Origin: Amphiura filiformis
Taxonomy: Eukaryota > Echinodermata > Ophiuroidea > Amphilepidida > Amphiuridae
DNA length: 64,000 nucleotides
Assembly: GCF_039555335.1 (NCBI RefSeq)
Contig: NC_092629.1
Span: forward strand, 30,997,382-31,061,381
Direction: 5' to 3'
Under the pieces are notes generated by a model that saw only the letters and a list, made by a program, of their open reading frames with translations, had not been told where the DNA came from and searched no databases. Made by a program: the position numbers and the translations under genes. This document shows, in pieces, positions 8,491 through 19,255 of the stretch; position 1 is the stretch's first letter, and every line of letters starts with the position of its first letter.

Positions 8491-9599
8491 TTGGATTGGA
8501 TTAAAAAATGGCTAACGACCCGAACCCAACGGGTCGTTGTGGATGGAGAATGTTCAATATCAACTTCCGTCAAGTCTGGTGTACCTCAGGGAACGGTGTT
8601 GGGACCTTTGATGTTTTTAATTTACATTAATGATATAGCAAACAACCTTGATAGTTCCACGCAAATACGCCTCTTTGCAGACGACTGCTTGTTGTATAGG
8701 TCAATAACATCTGAGCATGACTCACTGGCCCTGCAGAAAGATCTCAATTCACTTGTTGAATGGTCTGACAAGTGGCAAATGTCATTTAATACACGTAAAT
8801 GTAAGACATTGCGAGTAACTACAAAGAAAAATCCTATCATTTATACATATAGCATGGGCACTGATAACCTGGAAACCGTATCTCATCACCCATATCTGGG
8901 CGTTGAAATCAGTAGTAATCTAAAGTGGTCAAATCATATCAACAATATTACTGTTAAAGCCAACAATGCTCTATGGTTTATTCGCAGAAATCTCTGGAGG
9001 TGCCCAAAGTACGTAAAACAGCAAATGTACTTCGCATTGGTAAGACCGCACCTTGAGTTTGCTTGCGCTGTATGGGACCCCACAATGTGTCCGACATCCA
9101 ACGAATTGAGGCAATACAGCGCAGGGCAGCTCGGTTTGTATCCAACAATTACCGGAGAACCGAGGGTACGGTCACTGGTATCCTTCAAAATCTAGAGTGG
9201 CCTTCCCTGAGCAGCGAAGAAGACAACATAGATTAACAACAATGTATAAAATTCAAAATGGTGAAATTGCAATACCCATTCCTGAATATGTTCAAGCACA
9301 GACAGTTAAAACTCGTCAATACCATCCCCAAAGGTTTAGAGTTATGACACCTCACATAAACACCTACAAATATAGTTTCTTCCCCGGACAATCATAGAAT
9401 GGAACGCCCTACCTCCTTCCGTGTATATTGCCAAATCAGTTGACTGCTTCAAGAGTTGTATTAATAATATGTAATTTAATGTATTTTTTCTTCAGTTTGT
9501 ATATAGCCATGTTGTATTCAACTGGCGCCTTTGATCACCTCAACTAGATATTGCTTTCATGCAACTTTGTTGAGTATTTATGTAGATGTAGATGTAGAT
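8491..9599 (+). mobile_element. 5'-truncated non-LTR retrotransposon (LINE), reverse transcriptase part
   Basis: Translation shows the RT palm: SGVPQGTVLGPLMFLIYIND, then the catalytic FADD at about 8674-8685, then W.MSFN..KCK and YLGVEISSNLKW, the usual order in CR1/L2/jockey-type RTs. The open frame runs to 9195 but leaves the RT C-terminal pattern near 9115 by a frameshift. The tail (RQYHPQRFRV..., WNALPPSV) is seen in another frame up to about 9470. The 3' end is the tandem tail TTATGTAGATGTAGATGTAG at about 9579-9599, typical of LINEs that end in short tandem repeats rather than poly(A). Endonuclease and the RT N terminus are missing, so the copy is dead. Confidence 0.85.
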
Positions 9600-11798
9600 T
9601 TCATAAACATAGGAGAAGCTACTTATTATGCTAACAATGAACGTTCATTGACTGTTAGGCTAAGTAAACGTTACAGGATAATATGTATTCAAATTCTGCC
9701 TCAAGGTTCCTGCTTAAGGGATGGGGCTATTTTTAAGCGATCTACAAAAAGTTTATTGATACGTTCTTTGATTTCTAAAAAAGTAAAAATCGCAGTTTAA
9801 CAAACGGTTAAAATGAAAGCCATTATTGTATCAATTTGAAAGGCCTGACACCAATATAAACATTTGTTTCGGTGACCCAAGTTCATAGTCACAAACGCTC
9901 ACGCACTTTTTTACAGATGGCCTAGAATTGCATATTTCGGTTTCAGCGATTGCCCGAAAAAAGGTTGTATGTTTTTGAAAAGCGTTTCCGCTTGGAATGT
10001 AGATAGTTATTGTTGATATTACTGTTCGCGATTTTTATTTATGCACTCTTTAGCCGACAATTTTCAATGCATTTTACACGATAGAAATGTCGCTTGCATA
10101 AATACCGATATTTTTAACAGTATCGGGTTTTTTAGCCAAAATACCTTCCACATTAGTTCCCAAGAATTGGATGAAACCATAGATACCATATCAGACTGCA
10201 GGTGACGGATAGATTTTAAACTAGAATTAAAAAGAATCAGCGTAGGCCCTCTCAAAATTTAGTTTCGAGATATATCGCCTTGTGCAATTTTGGACAGCTT
10301 TTGGCTGTTTTTTATAACAAGGAAATGTTTTACTTACCCCAAACTTCTCACGTAGTCCTTACTCAATGTCCGTTGCTGTTTGGTATTATTTCAGTAATCC
10401 GATTTTAGTTATTTAATTACATTTTAGCACAAGTGTGTACACCGAACGGTGTGCTATATTCCCAAAACTGATAATGGCGTCAGGCTCGCCTTATTTCAAA
10501 CCAAGTCGTAGATGTGTTTTTTATATTGGCAATTCAAACCTACGACAGATTTGGTGGTTTGCAATAGGCGATACCATTTTCCACGATTTTATGATATCCA
10601 GCTATACAGTCACCTACCTGGACAACCGATTCTTTAGAAATGCTTAGTCGCGCTAAAAGTCGATCGATACATGTTAAAATCAGCAAAATTCAGAGATTAT
10701 GAAATTAATTTTCTCGGTCAAATATAAAGCAATGTTGTTTTTTTCTTCAGTAATGTCAGTTAAAAACTTGGTGCTTGGATATATATATTTTTTTTAATCC
10801 TGGTATTAAAATTAAGCATCAAATTGTGTCTTTTAGTGTGATATTTTTTATTTTTATAGGGCTTGAGTTCGCCTGCGAGCTTTTTACGGAATTGGTTTTT
10901 TAGCGTATCAAACTAATATAGTTTGCTAAAGAAAGATATTTCCCACCTCTGTAACGCACATCGTGTGGGTCTATATATTATAATTTTGTCAGAATTTCCG
11001 TTTTTATTTTCCCTTTTTCCCTTCGTGCTCCGAAAATGTCAAACTCAGTACTTTTATCTCGTGAGCAACCAGCAGAAATAGTCGATATTTTCATTGTTGT
11101 CATCCAGGGCAATTTTCCATTGAAAAGCAAATATTGCCCGACCAGCGATTTAGTAGCCCAAATCCCCAATTGGGTTTTCTGGTAAATGAGGTAAATTTTA
11201 AAAATTTGCTCCCGTGATAGCCTGCAATTTCAATTTATATGGATTCCATGATTATGAAAACCATTTTGTCTGTCTGTTTGTATGTTTACCTAGGTTAGTC
11301 CGTATTTTTCTCTTAAAAGAGACGCACGCTTGAGGTCCATGGGAAAATCCACGGTCCAAACCTAGAAAAATTAGCATGTTATTATACGGGATTTTAATCT
11401 TCTGTCCCTCCTATCTCCAGGTGAATTTTATATGACCTACCCCCCCCGCCCCCATCGCGGGTTGCCATTTTCATTACACCTTTCAGACGTGTGTTCGGGT
11501 TTGTTTTTAATTTGACATGTAGGCGTATACCTAAATGTATAGCTATGCTATATATTATTATGTAACATCATGTACATGTAGGCCTATGGGGTGGGGTGGG
11601 TGCAGAGGTGTGTGAGGTGGGTAGTGGGGGTGTATGTAGGTAAACTTAGGGGTGGTACTCAACACACTTTAACCATGACTTCCAATGCAAGGCTTATTGT
11701 TGCCACAAATGTTTTTTTCCCTTACGGTTATTTAATAGGTTTTTATAAACGTCCATGTTTAACCTGGTATTGTTTTAGCTGCTTCATTAAATAATTGC

Positions 11799-11836
11799 TT
11801 GAACAGGTTTTTGTTAAAAAACAAAAACCTGTTTAA
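11799..11836. repeat. Near-perfect hairpin at the 3' end of a LINE fragment (copy A)
   Basis: TTGAACAGGTTTTTGTT is followed by its complement AACAAAAACCTGTTTAA around a short A-rich loop. It lies directly 3' (in LINE orientation) of the RT tail below, so it may be the LINE 3'-terminal stem. Confidence 0.55.
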
Positions 11837-12036
11837 GTTAACAATGATAATGAATGGTTCTTATAAGGCACAATCTCTGATGAGGAACTCAAAGCGCGTA
11901 AAGCACGAAATTTACAAACAGACATAAAAACAATCAATTTATAAAGATTGGTTTTAAGCTGGCGTTTAAATAACGAAAGTCTGGGGGCGTTACGAAGGTT
12001 ATTTGGAAGTGTGTTCCAAACAGTTTGCTTGATCAT
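11833..12036 (-). mobile_element. 3'-terminal LINE fragment (copy A)
   Basis: The minus-strand frame contains QTVWNTLPNNLRNA and LFKRQLKTNLYK. This is the typical C-terminal end of CR1/L2-type ORF2 (SLWNSLP..LR.......FK..LK..L). Only about 66 residues remain and no catalytic motif is present. Confidence 0.65.
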
Positions 12037-12208
12037 TATGTTTTGTAAAAGAAAGTTTTGTTAAAAATATTGCCCAATTGCATGTAAGATTGTCGGGCAA
12101 AGTTGTTTTGAGGAAAAGGAAATTTCAACACATTGGTCCGATGATCAAATCAAATAATTAATCACTCACGTGTTGAAAGATCCTCATCGTGCTGTAAACA
12201 TGATCAGT

Positions 12209-12536
12209 CAGTGGCGTACTAGCTGCCGGGGCAGGGGGCAATTGCCCCTGGCAAAATTTGCCTATTTGGGCCCCCGCCCCTAGTGCAAGGAAAAAAGAGG
12301 ATAAAGGATTGAGAAAGAAGAAAAAAGAGAGAGAGAGGGAAGAGAGGAGAAGAGGGCAGAGAGATGGAGAATCCATACGATATGCAATACCATACGATTA
12401 TATTCAATAAGCCTGGCAAAAAATGTCTATTTGGGCCCCGCCCTCTCCCCCAAGTGCAGGGAAATTTGGTGGATTTGGGCCACCGCCCATACAGGCTTTA
12501 ATTGCCCCCCTTGGAAAAAATCCCAGCTACGCGCTG
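12209..12536. mobile_element. hAT-type MITE with 8-bp target duplication (copy A)
   Basis: The element starts CAGTGGCGTACTAGCTG and ends CCCAGCTACGCGCTG. It is flanked on both sides by TGATCAGT (12201-12208 and 12537-12544), an exact 8-bp target duplication. Its interior is a GGGCCCC/AGAGAGAG-rich stretch without a gene. CAG.GGCG ends and an 8-bp duplication are hAT hallmarks. Confidence 0.85.
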
Positions 12537-13322
12537 TGATCAGTTGGAGCGCTATTAGGCCTGGGAATTTCGTTGCCGAAGTTCTGGCAACACTGTACCC
12601 ATGCCGGTATTCCTATTAAACCCAGGGATATCGATCCACAATGGCAATGCTAGTATCAGCCTTCACGCGTTGATTTTGAAAATTTTTGCAGGCGGGATTA
12701 AAAAGTGGTGAAATGAGGACGGAAATTCTGACAAAACTATGATATATCGCTCACGGTGATGTGCGTTAGAAAGTTGGGAAAAATCCTTCATTAGCGAACT
12801 ATATTACTTTGAAAAGCTAAAGGTTGATCCAAAAAAGGCTCGCGGGCAGAGTTTAAGCCTATCAAAATCGAAAATCTTACACGAAATGACTGAATTTCAC
12901 GCCTAAGTTTAACACTAGGATTTGAAAAAAAAATACAGTATCAAGCGCTACAGTTTGACTTGACATTTACTGAAAAAATTAAAATGATTGCTTTTTATTT
13001 GGCCGAGAAAATTAATTTTACATTGAAAAGGTGCAACTCAAAATTTAGCTCATTTCAACACCAAATTCGATCGTTTGTATTGCCTCATTAAATGACTGAG
13101 TGAGCCTTGCAGAACAAAAGAATCGGTTGTCCAGGTAGGTGACTGTATATAGGCCTAGTATTTCATTTGATTACACTGAACATGGACATGATGAAGCTAA
13201 ATCTCTACAGCCATCATGCACTGATCATTATTTTGCAGACCCTGCCTTTCGCATCGGTTCCACATGTAGTAGTCCTAAGCACCACATTAGATTATGTTAA
13301 CAAAAAATATTTATAAAATATG

Positions 13323-13725
13323 CAGGGCCGGATTAACCATTGGGTCAGATGGATCAGGGCCCAGGGCCCAGGGCCCCCGAAATCTAGGGGCCCCAATTTG
13401 GCATGTGCATGTTTCTTTTTAGCCCGAATACACCATATTTTGCACCAAAATATGCTAACATTACAAATTTTACGCGCTTCGCGCCCACTGGCCTTTATAA
13501 TTATAACAAAATTCACCTTCATTTTGGGCTAAAATTGTCTGAAATCGAAATGTTTCTCGCGCTTCTTGCGCAAATGTCTTAGTAAAACCCATCTTATTGT
13601 AGGCCCCTCCTTATTTGTAAACCAAAACTTGGTCACTTGATTGCACATGCCTTCTCCACGGTGAGTTTGGGGCCTCCGAATTTTGGCCTGGCCCAGGGCC
13701 CCAAAAAAAGGTAAATCCGGCCCTG
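13323..13725. mobile_element. hAT-type MITE, GGCCGGATT ends (copy A)
   Basis: The ends are CAGGGCCGGATTAACC and GGTAAATCCGGCCCTG. Flanks are AAAATATG (13315-13322) and AAAATATA (13726-13733), a 7/8 match for an 8-bp duplication. A GGGCCCAGGGCCC-rich palindromic zone follows each end. No coding capacity. Confidence 0.8.
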
Positions 13726-15598
13726 AAAATATATATACAAAATTAAATTCATGTTAGATTTATATAGCGCTATGAATCAACTAGGCCGGTTGCAGCCGAA
13801 CACGGCGCACACCTATCCGCTGCTAAGATTGTAACATCATCACCAATATTATTACAATAGGGAATTTTGAGCGCTATGAATGAGCAAGAGCCGCCTCCTG
13901 TGTGAAATCTGCTATGGGAGATTTGATGATCATATCTAGAGCAACACCTGTGTTGATTCAATTCAATGCCTCTCTTTTATCTATTGACCTCAAATAAAAG
14001 GATTCGAACCATTATAAATAGCGTCCCTGACCTAATGTGACACATATTTAATGAGGCGAAAAGGAATTGGTCTGGAATATATGCTTGACTGAACTCAATG
14101 CGATCAGTACACTGTCCTATGCCTTATTGTGATGAGGCGGGAGTTTTAAAAACACGGCCCCTGAACATAACATAAAGTCCGAACATATTTCCAGACAAGG
14201 AACAATAGCCATAATACAGACAAACTGTCTGGCAATGACGTCACAATAGTCTATAGTATGATCAGTACAAAATAGTCTGTGATCGTCTACAGTATAATCA
14301 GTACTAAAAGTCCAGAGCGATTTTTCATTTATTTTCTAAAATTAAAAGAACCACTTTTCAGCGGGAATTTTTGTAAGTTGCACAGCTGAAGTTGTGAAAG
14401 GGTTGAAAGACTACAATATTACGGCATAAACAAGAATATGTTTGTTTGGTCTTTATTCCTATAGGCACATCCCTTAAATTGTGTTCAAGAATCAACTAAG
14501 ATTTATTTGGCCCACCTTTTGCCAGTAAATAGGCTGTCATGAATTATCCAGTGTATTTTTATTATACGTGCCCGGTCTTATCACTTGGTACACAATAGCT
14601 CACCAATCTGAAAGCCTGCTTTAATCACAATGGTCAGAATTAAATAGCCAAAATGATTAGACAAATAGGCTACACTGTCCATACACTGAGTACAGTCTCA
14701 TTGCAAGATCATAGGCTAAGTACCGTAGTCCTTGTCATTTGAGGTACGTAAAAACATACTCATTATGATCGATGCGAATTATAGAAACAGTTCAAACAAT
14801 AAAATAACTACACCTTTATCTTGACACTTCCTCATTTGTTCGCCCTGTTCCTTTTTAAATGAATTTTTATTTGTTTATTGGGGGTCAATTGCTGCTATTT
14901 GATTTGATCTGATTTGATTTCTTCCAGCACATCAACAGAGTAACAAGCTACACTTATAAACATTCATGTATATAAAAAGCAATTTTACAAAGTAAAAAAC
15001 AACTTTTCTAGGCATTGCTGACGTGTTGCCTTCGGGAAAGATAGTTTCCCATTACTGAACATGTTCCCCATTATAGTCAAATGCAGCAAACCTTTGACGA
15101 GCGCGACTACCGTGATGTTCCAAATTCGGAGCTAACAACGCGTACGGCGCACAGTTCATTCATACATTTCCAATTGGCAAATTTTAATATGGTTTGTATA
15201 TCAATCATCACAACACTCGTAAATAAACTGTGTTCAACCTTGATTGACAGATATGGTCAGACGCAAGCTAGATGATCTTTGATTATAATAACAGGCATTC
15301 TAGGCATTCTAAACATTTAACGTAGTCTTATTTAACTTTCGTCCTGTAACAACGCCCAACTCTACCTCACTACCTCTTTGAATTTCAGCGTGTTGTGCGT
15401 CAGTTTAGAATCACTAGGTGCGTGTATATTATTTTATGCGCGCGATCAAAGTGGCGCATATGTACACGCAAGAAATATCGCTAAGCTATTTACGCAGCAC
15501 ACACTTAACTTTTTTAAAGTGTTTATAAACAACAACTTCAGTAACTTGTACAATAGAATATAAACAGAAATATTACATGTATGCGATAATCAAGAGTT
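13726..15598. other. Non-coding repeat-rich spacer (copy A)
   Basis: No gene is visible. TTTATATAGCGC at about 13758 and short near-repeats (GATCAGTAC, ATAGTCTATAGTATG) occur. GATTTGATCTGATTTGATT at about 14899 is a short degenerate tandem. No RNA gene or conserved frame was found. Confidence 0.4.
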
Positions 15599-15625
15599 AG
15601 TGATCACCTTTTAAAGGTGACCACT
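15599..15625. repeat. 27-bp palindrome at the 3' end of a LINE (copy A)
   Basis: AGTGATCACCTTT is followed by AAAGGTGACCACT, one mismatch from a perfect palindrome; copy B is perfect. It sits immediately 3' of the LINE coding end. Confidence 0.6.
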
Positions 15626-17600
15626 AAAATGATTATAATAATACCAGTTTTGAATTTGGAGATGCAATTTGATTCTTTGACCTCCTTTGGTAAGCTATTC
15701 CACAGCCTAGTGACAAAACATTATTCAGTCGATGGACCTCAGCCCGATAATCATTTTTACCTCTTGTATCATAATTGTGGATAGACTTCATATTGATGAA
15801 AATATTATCAAAAGATCTTGGTAATAGACACCTGTGGTATTTGTACATAAATAGACCCAATTCCTTATTATAAAGTTGATACACATCAAGAATATTAAAT
15901 TTTGCAAACAATGGCTTTGTATGACACAAATAGGAGCTGTTAGAGATGACCCTTACAGCTCTTTTTTTTGATGCTTTACAATTCTTTACAATTCTTTCCA
16001 AAATATTTTATTGGCATTGCCCCACAATATTCTACCGTAAGTTAAGAATGGTAAGATAAGGGTACAGAACAACTGGTACATGTCGGGTTTTGGTAAGAAA
16101 TGTTTGAGAGTGTTTAGTACACCAATATTCTTACAGCACGTCTTACATATACTAATTATATGCGACCTCCATGTGAGGTCATGATCTAGAGTAATACCAA
16201 GAAATTTTGCATCATATACACGTGTCAACTTACATCCATCAATATTATATTTGATAAGCATTGGTAATATCATTGGTCTGATGAGGTGTTCCAAAGAACA
16301 TAAGATTTGTCTTTAAAGACAGTTTGTTACATTTGAACCAATTTGCAACCTCTTTTTAACTCTCCATTCATAGTATCACATAATTTTTGTATATTACTAT
16401 CAGAGTCATCAGCAAACAGTATAAATGATAAAAGTGTTGATGTGTTACATATCATTCATATATATAATAAAAAGAAGAGGACCAAGGATAGACCCTTGTG
16501 GCACTCCACAAAGTACATTTTCATAGGATGATTGAGCACTGTGACAGGTAGTTTTCAAACTATTTATGAGATACACCACGAAAGCCATAATGATATAGTT
16601 TGTGTAATAAAATTTCATGGTTGATGGTATCAAAAGCTTTCGATAAATCCATAAAAATACCAGCAGTGTACATATTATCATCAATAGCATTTTTTACATC
16701 TTTAATAAAATCCAATACCGCCATATATGTTGATATTTGCTTTTTTTTAAGGTATCTGGTACAATTCCATCTGAGAGTGACTTATTGAATATTAATTTCA
16801 ACGGATACACAATCTCAGCTGCAACCAATTTTACTAAGTCAGATTTTACAAGGTCATGACCCGGGCTTTTTCTGTTACCCAGTTTTTTGATGATTTTCAA
16901 GATTTCATTTTCATCTGTTGGTTGGAAAAAACATGTAGAGTTACAACTATTAGCTAGGTACTGGTTAAAATCTTTACCTTGATGTTTGATTGTTCCAGCT
17001 AATGTTGGACCAATGCTGGCAAAAAACTCATTAAAATTGTTTGCAATTTCTTTAGGCTCAGTATAGGTCTTATTGTTACTTACAAACTTCTGACATTGTA
17101 CCTTTTTTGGACATCTGAGTATTGAGTTCAGGATTTTCCAGGTATTCCTCATGTTGTATCATTCTTTATCCAGTTGAGAACTGCAGTAGTTTTGTTTTGC
17201 TCTCCTTATTAAGGAGTTTAATCTGTTTCGATACATCTTAATACGTTAGTTTTAGTAGGTTTTTGCATAGATTGTTTTATACAATCTGTTCTTCCTGCGT
17301 ATACATTTCAACAATTAGTAGGTTATCCAAGATGCCTTTGGCGTCTTGTTTTTAGCGTTATGTTTTTAAGCACTTGTTTTGGGTACATTCTTCAAACACT
17401 TCTTGGAATTTATCTATAAAAACGTTGTATGATACATTAGGATACCAGATGATTGCTTAGCATAATTGTTGGTAAATATTCTACCAATAAGAGTTGCTGA
17501 CTTACGTGTTATCCTAGTTGGCTTGATGATACTCGGATACAAGGAATATGAAGACAACATATCTACAAATTCGGCCAGTTGATTCATGAACGTCATTATT
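15600..17600 (-). mobile_element. Decayed non-LTR retrotransposon, endonuclease C-end to RT end (copy A)
   Basis: Reading leftward in several broken frames: endonuclease-type SIIKPTRITRKSATLI (about 17.5 kb), linker RNTWKILNSIL and EIANNFNEFFASIGP, RT finger NRKSPGHD, CGVPQGSILGPLLF (about 16.5 kb), catalytic LFADDSDS (about 16.4 kb), FLGITLDHDLTWRSHI, the RT C-terminal Y..L.L..Y...LP and, in copy B, LGSRLWNSLPKEVKESN. The order is that of a CR1/jockey-superfamily LINE. Copy A lacks a few bases in the last motif. Frameshifts and stops show that it is inactive. Confidence 0.85.
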
Positions 17601-17639
17601 TAACAGGTTTATATTAAAGTCACCCATTATATACAGAAG

Positions 17640-17880
17640 CTTATTTTCTTCGGGGTAAGGAAAAAGTCCTTACAAGCTAATTTTTGGAGATAAGGAAATA
17701 AATCCTTACCAATTTTCCTTACCTGTCACTTTATAGCCAATAGGGGGCGTATTTGTCAAAATAATTTGAGGTAAGAAAATGAATGTTACCAGCTAGTTTT
17801 CCTTACCTGTAAAAATATCGAGGTAAGAAAATAAAACCTTACCAATTTTCCTTACCTGTTCAATGTTTTCTTCATAAATC
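17640..17880. repeat. CCTTACC/GGTAAG interspersed repeat cluster (copy A)
   Basis: Three diverged units each contain GGTAAGAAAATAAA-like and CCTTACCAATTTTCCTTACC strings, which are partly complementary to each other. They form short alternating inverted repeats of about 60 bp. There is no coding sequence. Internal repeats of a MITE are the likeliest explanation. Confidence 0.5.
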
Positions 17881-17929
17881 CTTACCAAAAACCTCACCTT
17901 TTACTTTGACCCTAAATCGTGCCATAGCT

Positions 17930-18054
17930 GTATCAAAAATGTTTTTTAAGGTTATGAAAACGTTTTATACTCTTAATATACCCTTTATATAACCCGACAT
18001 TTCTGACAACCTTTTATAACCTTTTGATGTCGAAAACGTTTTGTGTTTGCTGGG
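17930..18054. mobile_element. Half copy of the CAGCAAACAC MITE family (copy A)
   Basis: The string from AAGGTTATGAAAACGTTTT through TATATAACCCGACATTTC to TTTTGTGTTTGCTGGG is the reverse complement of the left half of the element at 30119-30811. Only one end is present. Confidence 0.6.
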
Positions 18055-18129
18055 GTATTTACCATCATATAATGCTCATATCTATATAAAAGTACTATAT
18101 AAAAGTACTAGACTTGAGTCCTGTTTGTT

Positions 18130-18388
18130 AGGGACAGTATGTGTGTCTCAGTGGCTAGAGCGCTTGCACCGTAATCGAGATGGCTAGGGTTCGATACCTA
18201 GCTAGACAGGTATGTCCGGAAATTTTCCTCTAGTAAATCGGCCTATCCATGTTTGTTTCCATTGTAATTTTATCTTTAATTTTGCTAGTGTGCAATGTGT
18301 GATTCTTCTTTCCCCTGTACATAAAAGATAATACACCCTTCGTATTTCCCTAAAAAATAAATTGAATTGAATTGAATTGAATTGAATT
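18130..18388 (+). mobile_element. tRNA-derived SINE with (ATTGA)n tail (copy A)
   Basis: An A-box-like CAGTGGCTAGAGCGCTTG (about 18149) and a B box GGTTCGATACC (18188-18198) lie in a perfect T-arm stem CTAGG/CCTAG. An unrelated body of about 150 bp and a tail of five AATTG/ATTGA repeats follow. Box spacing is that of a tRNA-type pol III promoter, but no complete cloverleaf is possible, so this is a SINE. Confidence 0.7.
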
Positions 18389-18390
18389 CT

Positions 18391-18546
18391 GGCTATTCAC
18401 AATAAGGGCGCCGCCAGCTTGGTAATTTTGCGATGTAATCGTGATGTATCATGGGAAAAGGTCGACATCCAAGTCCGCGCAATACGAATATTACCATGCT
18501 ATTACATAGGAACACGTGACAATATTTTTTAGTATTACACGCAAAT
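18391..18546. repeat. Left arm of a palindromic MITE, interrupted (copy A)
   Basis: GGCTATTCACAATAAGGGCG through ACACGCAAATCGATAG matches, inverted, the right arm at 29325-29497. Copy A is cut by the gap before its right arm. Confidence 0.65.
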
Positions 18547-18557
18547 CGATAGAGAAA

Positions 18558-19055
18558 AGGAGACTTTAATAGAACAAATATAAAGTCATTATGTCTGGGA
18601 AACAAGCTTACACAAGTTGTCGATTTACCAACAAGAGAGGGTGCTATTTTAGATCTGATCATTTCTGACTTTTCGGAGTTGTACAAGCGCCCGAGTGTTA
18701 GATCTCCCATTGGTCGAAGCGACCACAACTGTGTCAGTTGGTTTCCCATTCAGTCTAAACCTATCAATACTATACAGTCCAGGACAATCCAACCAATTAA
18801 GGACTCTAATCTCAGAGCTTTCGGTCTGTGGATTCAGAACCAGACCTGGACTGAAGTGTATGACATAAATGATGTACAATCCAAGGCAAATGCCTTCTAT
18901 CACATTCTAAGTGGGGGCATTGACACATTCCTTCCATCAAGACTGTCAAGTTACACTCCCGTGACAAACCTCGGATGACGGATCGTGTTAAGGCCCCTCA
19001 TTGGTCTGAGACAGAGGGCTTTTTGCTGATGGAAACAAGTATGCTAGAAATAAGC
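18558..19055 (+). mobile_element. LINE endonuclease fragment running into the gap (copy A)
   Basis: The frame starts with the endonuclease motif GDFN and continues in frame through LTQVVDLPTREGAILDLII to the GRSDHNCVSW motif that closes AP-endonuclease-like domains of LINEs. It then shows MTDRVKA, the linker to the RT. The end is lost in the N run. Compare copy B, where a 2-bp insertion breaks this frame near the start. Confidence 0.75.
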
Positions 19056-19255
19056 NNNNNNNNNNNNNNNNNNNNNNNNNNNNNNNNNNNNNNNNNNNNN
19101 NNNNNNNNNNNNNNNNNNNNNNNNNNNNNNNNNNNNNNNNNNNNNNNNNNNNNNNNNNNNNNNNNNNNNNNNNNNNNNNNNNNNNNNNNNNNNNNNNNNN
19201 NNNNNNNNNNNNNNNNNNNNNNNNNNNNNNNNNNNNNNNNNNNNNNNNNNNNNNN
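19056..19255. other. 200-N assembly gap
   Basis: Exactly 200 undetermined bases, probably a placeholder of unknown size. Given the flanking identity the true gap is likely negative, that is, the contigs overlap by about 9.4 kb. Confidence 0.95.

Larger units (their letters stand above)
10607..13145. mobile_element. Old DNA transposon with about 500-bp inverted arms (copy A)
   Basis: The left arm starts CAGTCACCTACCTGGACAAC, flanked by TA, and the right arm ends with its complement (GTTGTCCAGGTAGGTGACTG, then TA). Diverged matching continues inward for about 500 bp: GAAATTAATTTTCTCGG, TTTGCTAAAG...AACGCACATC and TTTTGTCAGAATTTCC all recur inverted at 12.7-13.1 kb. A TA target duplication suggests a mariner-like origin. 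The core holds no transposase, only a LINE fragment and a later hAT MITE insertion. Confidence 0.6.
9621..19055 (+). repeat. Copy A of a 9.4-kb near-identical duplication, ends at the assembly gap
   Basis: The block from ACTTATTATGCTAACAATGA at 9621 to GCTAGAAATAAGC at 19055 matches 19256-28711 base for base apart from scattered SNPs and small indels. Copy A ends at the last base before the N run and copy B begins at the first base after it. This fits two overlapping allelic contigs rather than a true tandem duplication. Confidence 0.9.

Noticed and set aside
18679-18978. Host gene
   Set aside because: The SDHN and PTREGAILDLII motifs identify LINE endonuclease.
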